Assembly (NCBI GenBank): GCA_002105175.1
Contig: MCGE01000037.1
Coordinates: 159,001-223,000, forward strand
Length of the DNA: 64,000 nucleotides
Direction: 5' to 3'
Origin: Absidia repens
Taxonomy: Eukaryota; Mucoromycota; Mucoromycetes; Mucorales; Cunninghamellaceae
Both the position numbers and the translations under genes were made by a program. Under the pieces are notes generated by a model. The model was not told the DNA's origin, did no database searches, and worked only from the letters and a program-made list of their open reading frames with translations. How positions within the stretch are numbered: position 1 is the first letter of the stretch; each line of letters begins with the position of its first letter. Positions 61,565 to 64,000 of this stretch are shown piece after piece.

Positions 61565-62614
61565 GATTGCGAACAAGTAGAGAAAGCAAAAAAAAAAAAA
61601 AAAAAAAAAGGAAAATTTCAGGTATTTTTAAACGTCCGCTATACAGTGGAATTGCTAATTACCTAAAACGGAGCAGTGCTAATCCACTATTATTATTATT
61701 TTGAAAATTTTAAACACTATGCTGACTTGTTGTGTGTCTTGGTCCTTGTCATCGGACCATGATTTGCATGGTTTACTGTCTTCCCCTCCAATACCTCGTG
61801 AATTGGATTGAGAAAAAGAAGAAAGCGCACGCAATGAATGACTTAAACAAGCAATTGTCTATGATATTTAGGTTTCTTTTATGTATTTAACATTTAAACA
61901 ATGCCGAAATCTGTATGATAAAGAGTTAGTTTTCATTATATCCTAAAACGAAAAGACCCAACCATTTGGCTTCTCCCTAGACCTGGATTCTATAAAATCA
62001 TTGTAATCGAAAAAGAATAATCCCAACGTTTTCATGTCTCTGGATTGGCTGTCGTTTAAAATGAACGTTAAACTTGAACCATGTTCTAAGAGTCACGATC
62101 GTTTCACTTTTCCTTTTTCTTTTTTCTTCCCCGCTATTCCCTTTTCTAACACATAGAAAATATCAGATCGGCTGGGGGATCAACATTTTTTTTTTGAGGG
62201 TGTCATATGCGACAGTAGTGAATACCTTTCATCTTAAAAAAATGAATGATCGGCCACGTTTAAACGCCGACTTCCTTTTTCATTATCTGATAAGCTTTTA
62301 AATTGAATGAATGGACGCCATGAACAAAGAAGGCCCATGACAACTTGACTTGGAGGATTCTTTCAATCTCCTCATGCTACTCCTTATTTGTCTCCTTACG
62401 TATATTTTCAAAACCAGCCTTGAAATCTAATGAATCCCATTAAAAAACGTTGCCGCCCCTTTTCTTCCCATCCGCCCCTTTCTTTTCTTCCCAGCTCCAG
62501 TTATATAAACCACCGCCATCACCTTTCTTTCCGATTTTTTTTTTTTTTTGAAACATCCAATCCATAAACTCGTACCATTCCTTTTTTTTTTTTTTTTTAT
62601 TTGCGCCTTCCTCA
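61565..62614. other. Divergent intergenic region between DAD2 and the secreted-protein gene
   Basis: About 1 kb serving as promoter for both flanking genes. It has the DAD2 T-tract (61588-61609) and two T-tracts before the secreted-protein ATG (about 62527-62539 and 62582-62599). No gene seen. Confidence 0.5.
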
Positions 62615-62935
62615 ATGTTTTCTAAGCCAATACTCGCCTGGATATTTTTTTTCAAGGCGATAGCCATGGCCGCCCCCATCACCCTAATCCGCACTGATGG
62701 CTCCACCCAAGATATAGCATTTAGTGCCTGTACTCCGACTTCCCTTCAAGATTCACAAATCGCCTCCGTCCAATTCAATGCTGTGGCAACGTGCCTTCTT
62801 TTTAATGACAATGCCTGTCAATCGACGCCTGTCACCACCCTTGAGCCCATCATGTTTAATGCAGGTTCCAATATTCGCAATGGTGATAGCAGTGAATTGG
62901 TTGCCAAATATTTCACCTGCTTGCCTGGTCAATAA
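62615..62935 (+). CDS. Small secreted four-cysteine protein
   Basis: An intronless frame of 106 aa. The N-terminus (ILAWIFFFKAIAMAAP) is a signal peptide with likely cleavage near residue 20. The mature part has four Cys (39, 60, 68, 102), enough for two disulfides, and no known domain. It resembles small secreted proteins common in fungi, but no specific family is recognised. A poly(A) signal follows at 63043. Confidence 0.7.
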   Translation: MFSKPILAWIFFFKAIAMAAPITLIRTDGSTQDIAFSACTPTSLQDSQIASVQFNAVATCLLFNDNACQSTPVTTLEPIMFNAGSNIRNGDSSELVAKYFTCLPGQ

Positions 62936-63536
62936 ATTTCTTTACTTTTTTTGTTTTGCTTTGATATGAAGGTCTGAGTGAGGTTGTAAGAGTTTATATA
63001 GTAAAAAGGATAGACATGTTTTTAACGAATGCTAATTTTTGTAATAAAAAGTTATTTCTTTGTTTCAGCACGTTTGACATTTAAAAAGATAACATGATTA
63101 ATGTTCGATAAAAATATAATTTTATTTTGGTAGTAAGAGAGGAATCACAAATAGATAAGAAAGAAAAATAGTAACTACTATCTAGAAATGTATGTATGTA
63201 TATGATCCTGCCAGGATAAAAATGTGTAAAAAAATAAAAAATTCCAATTCTAATATTTCTAAATATATGAGTAACATAAACTTGTAAAGATAATAAAAAA
63301 GATGCATGAATAAAAGAGTAAAAAAAATATATAATGCAGAGGGGAAGGTAATATGTATAGATAGAAGATAAAATAAGTAAGTGGAAGTGACAGGGGAATA
63401 TACTAAGGTTGACAGAGGGGATAGAGTGAGAAGATGAGATTGAAGAGGGTGAGAGGCGAAAGACAGCAGTCCATTTTCCTAGTGTGGGTGATTGTTCTTG
63501 TCCATTTGTTATTGTGATTCATCATTCAGTAGTGGT
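62936..63536. other. Convergent 3' regions
   Basis: Two 3' UTRs meet here: that of the secreted-protein gene (AATAAA at 63043) and that of the minus-strand helicase (AATAAA on the minus strand near 63122). AT-rich, with no gene. Confidence 0.5.
63043..63048 (+). terminator. Poly(A) signal of the secreted-protein gene
   Basis: AATAAA about 107 bp after the stop. Confidence 0.5.

Positions 63537-64000
<464 letters not shown>

Overview
This window is nuclear DNA from a filamentous fungus. The best fit is an early-diverging, Mucorales-like fungus. It is AT-rich, its genes carry many short introns (about 50-110 nt, almost all GT-AG), and it has very long A/T homopolymers. Its gene set is fungal: velvet factor, DASH-complex Dad2, Gbp2/Hrb1-like RNA binder, Ded1 helicase. 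I cannot name the species. Two reading-frame breaks sit in short homopolymers and may be assembly errors.

Layout. 0-6.2 kb: a STE20/PAK-like kinase, probably cut by the window's left edge, and a class II histone deacetylase, both on +. 6.4-27.1 kb: a gene-poor block of repeats. It holds a 13-kb tandem array (11 units of about 1.16 kb) with a hAT-like MITE in one unit, a cluster of inverted repeats, a Merlin-like relic, a 2.2-kb palindrome and a TA-flanked TIR element. 28.2-42.3 kb: genes again. These are a small unknown protein divergent from a giant ankyrin/coiled-coil protein, a tandem pair of paralogous two-TM proteins, and a 2OG-Fe(II) oxygenase. 43.8-48.3 kb (-): a five-CCCH zinc-finger protein and a velvet regulator. 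48.4-51.6 kb: more repeats, including a second inverted pair. 51.6-55.7 kb (-): an HSL-type alpha/beta hydrolase, a CYSTM protein and a DUF1295/steroid-reductase-like membrane protein. 58.5-64.0 kb: a three-RRM SR-like protein, Dad2, a small secreted protein (+) and the C-terminus of Ded1.

Most genes look independent. Themes that recur are gene regulation (HDAC, velvet, CCCH), mRNA handling (Gbp2-like, Ded1) and mitosis (Dad2).

The most unusual content is one dispersed sequence family, marked by the core CATGGGGAAACCCTTTCATT and usually followed by an AATAAA-like signal. It occurs as solo copies, as tail-to-tail inverted pairs, inside a TIR element, and once in every unit of the 13-kb array. 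The array appears to be an amplified form of this element. Exon boundaries below were set by hand from splice signals and phase continuity.
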